Part shown: positions 21,558-22,405 of the stretch, one piece after another
Layout of the letters: the number at the start of each line of letters is the position of its first letter
How positions within the stretch are numbered: the stretch's first letter is position 1
DNA from: Gemmatimonadota bacterium
GTDB taxonomy: Bacteria > Gemmatimonadota > Gemmatimonadetes > Longimicrobiales > Gaopeijiaceae
Reading direction: 5' to 3'
DNA length: 22,405 bases
Assembly: GCA_003567615.1 (NCBI GenBank)
Contig: PWZC01000470.1
Span: 1-22,405 of the forward strand
Made by a program: the position numbers and the translations under genes
The notes under the pieces: generated by a model
Databases searched by the model: none
Told to the model about the DNA's origin: nothing
What the model saw: only the letters and a program-made list of their open reading frames with translations

Positions 21558-22405
21558 TCAGACGTTGAATCGGAAGAGCATGATGTCCCCGTCCCGCACC
21601 GGGTACTCCTTCCCCTCGGACCGGATCCGGCCTTCCTCGCGCGCCGCCTTGAGGGATCCGAGGCCCTGGAACTCTTCGAATCCGATGGTTTCGGCCCGAA
21701 TGAATCCCTTTTCGAAGTCCGAGTGGATGGTACCCGCCGCCTCAGGAGCCAGAGCGCCCTCTCGAACCGTCCAGGCCCGGGTTTCCTTCTCTCCGGCAGT
21801 GAAGAAGGTCAGCAGTCCGAGAAGACGATAGGTGGCTCGAATCAAGCGATGGAGACCGGGCTCGGCAATACCGAGATCGGCCAGGAATTCGGTTCGGTCC
21901 GCAGGCTCGAGCTCGGCCAGCTCCGCCTCTATGGCCGAGCAAAGGGTCACCATGTGGGCATCGGGCTCCTCAGTGGCCAGGGCTTTGCTGACCTTCCGGG
22001 TCCACGCGTTCTCCCCGGCGGGGAGATCCGACTCGGCCACATTCCCCAGGTAGAGCACCGGCTTGGCTGTGAGCAACTGGAATCCGCGCAGGATCTTCCG
22101 CTCCTGATCGGTCAGATCGAGAGCGCGAACCGGCTCCCCGGAGCCCAACTGCTCCTGCAACCGCTCCAGGAGGGCATGCTCCTCCTGAGCTTCCCTCTCA
22201 CCGGATCTGGCTCGCCGCACCGTCTTTTCCATCCGTGTCTCCACGGTATCCAGATCCGCCAGGGCCAACTCGGCGTTCACCACCTCCCGGTCCCGGAGTG
22301 GATCGACCTCACCCAGAACATGGGTGACGTCGGGGTCCTCGAAACACCGTAGGACATGGACGATGGCATCCACCTCACGGATGTTGCCCAGAAACTTGTT
22401 TCCCA
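21558..22405 (-). CDS. ychF: Redox-regulated ribosome-binding ATPase YchF (OBG family), C-terminal part
   Basis: About 282 codons are present; the start and the P-loop lie beyond the right edge. The first visible residues (GNKFLGNIREVDAIVHVLRCFED) are the family's switch II helix region, and the protein ends with the TGS domain (LLTFFTAGEKETRAW, then GTIHSDFEKGFIRAE and the terminal GDIMLFRFNV). A coiled-coil insert (MEKTVRRARSGEREAQEEH) and the KPVLYLGNV segment, which carries the altered base-recognition motif giving ATP preference, are in place. YchF binds ribosomes and hydrolyses ATP. It is separated from the next gene by 194 bp containing a promoter. Confidence 0.95.
   Translation of the reverse strand, partial: GNKFLGNIREVDAIVHVLRCFEDPDVTHVLGEVDPLRDREVVNAELALADLDTVETRMEKTVRRARSGEREAQEEHALLERLQEQLGSGEPVRALDLTDQERKILRGFQLLTAKPVLYLGNVAESDLPAGENAWTRKVSKALATEEPDAHMVTLCSAIEAELAELEPADRTEFLADLGIAEPGLHRLIRATYRLLGLLTFFTAGEKETRAWTVREGALAPEAAGTIHSDFEKGFIRAETIGFEEFQGLGSLKAAREEGRIRSEGKEYPVRDGDIMLFRFNV

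Overview
This is a gene-dense, GC-rich bacterial chromosome segment of almost entirely housekeeping genes. There are 21 protein-coding genes (two cut by the window edges) and one RNA gene. I see no mobile element, CRISPR array, tRNA or rRNA. The mix of a bacillithiol-type deacetylase, an MglA-type GTPase, a type I-beta DAHP synthase with an N-terminal regulatory domain, an rpsF/rpsR/DUF2232/rplI cluster and the high GC content suggests a Gemmatimonadota-like organism. That placement is inference from gene content; no marker was compared.

Left part (1-3009): the end of bshB1 runs on the plus strand and converges on a small HIRAN-like gene. That gene is divergent from a plus-strand pair, cysteine desulfurase and mnmA, which together form a sulfur relay to tRNA (2-thiouridine at wobble U34). 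Everything from 3031 to the right edge is on the minus strand.

Minus-strand blocks, read in transcription order (right to left): (a) ychF, partial; (b) a promoter and structured leader, then a single reading frame that fuses ribosomal proteins bS6 and bS18 through an Asp-rich linker, then a DUF2232 membrane protein, rplI and rsfS; (c) a membrane-anchored ParA/MinD-like protein without a recognisable P-loop, overlapping smc by 4 bp, then an RNase Z-like metallo-hydrolase, aroF and yraN; (d) the signal recognition particle RNA with its own promoter and T8 terminator tail, directly upstream of dnaX, then ybaB, recR, a small membrane protein and mglA; (e) pgsA and cinA, which overlap; (f) grpE, dnaJ and an 80-residue unknown.

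The most notable observations are the bS6-bS18 fusion, the SRP RNA with an apical loop that is not a GNRA-type tetraloop, and the degenerate ParA-like protein coupled to smc. Smaller points are two TTG starts (dnaX, rsfS), an in-frame 30-bp minisatellite in dnaX, and a 23-bp repeat that triplicates the aroF stop region. The very long open frames antisense to smc, aroF and other genes are GC-rich shadows and were not annotated.
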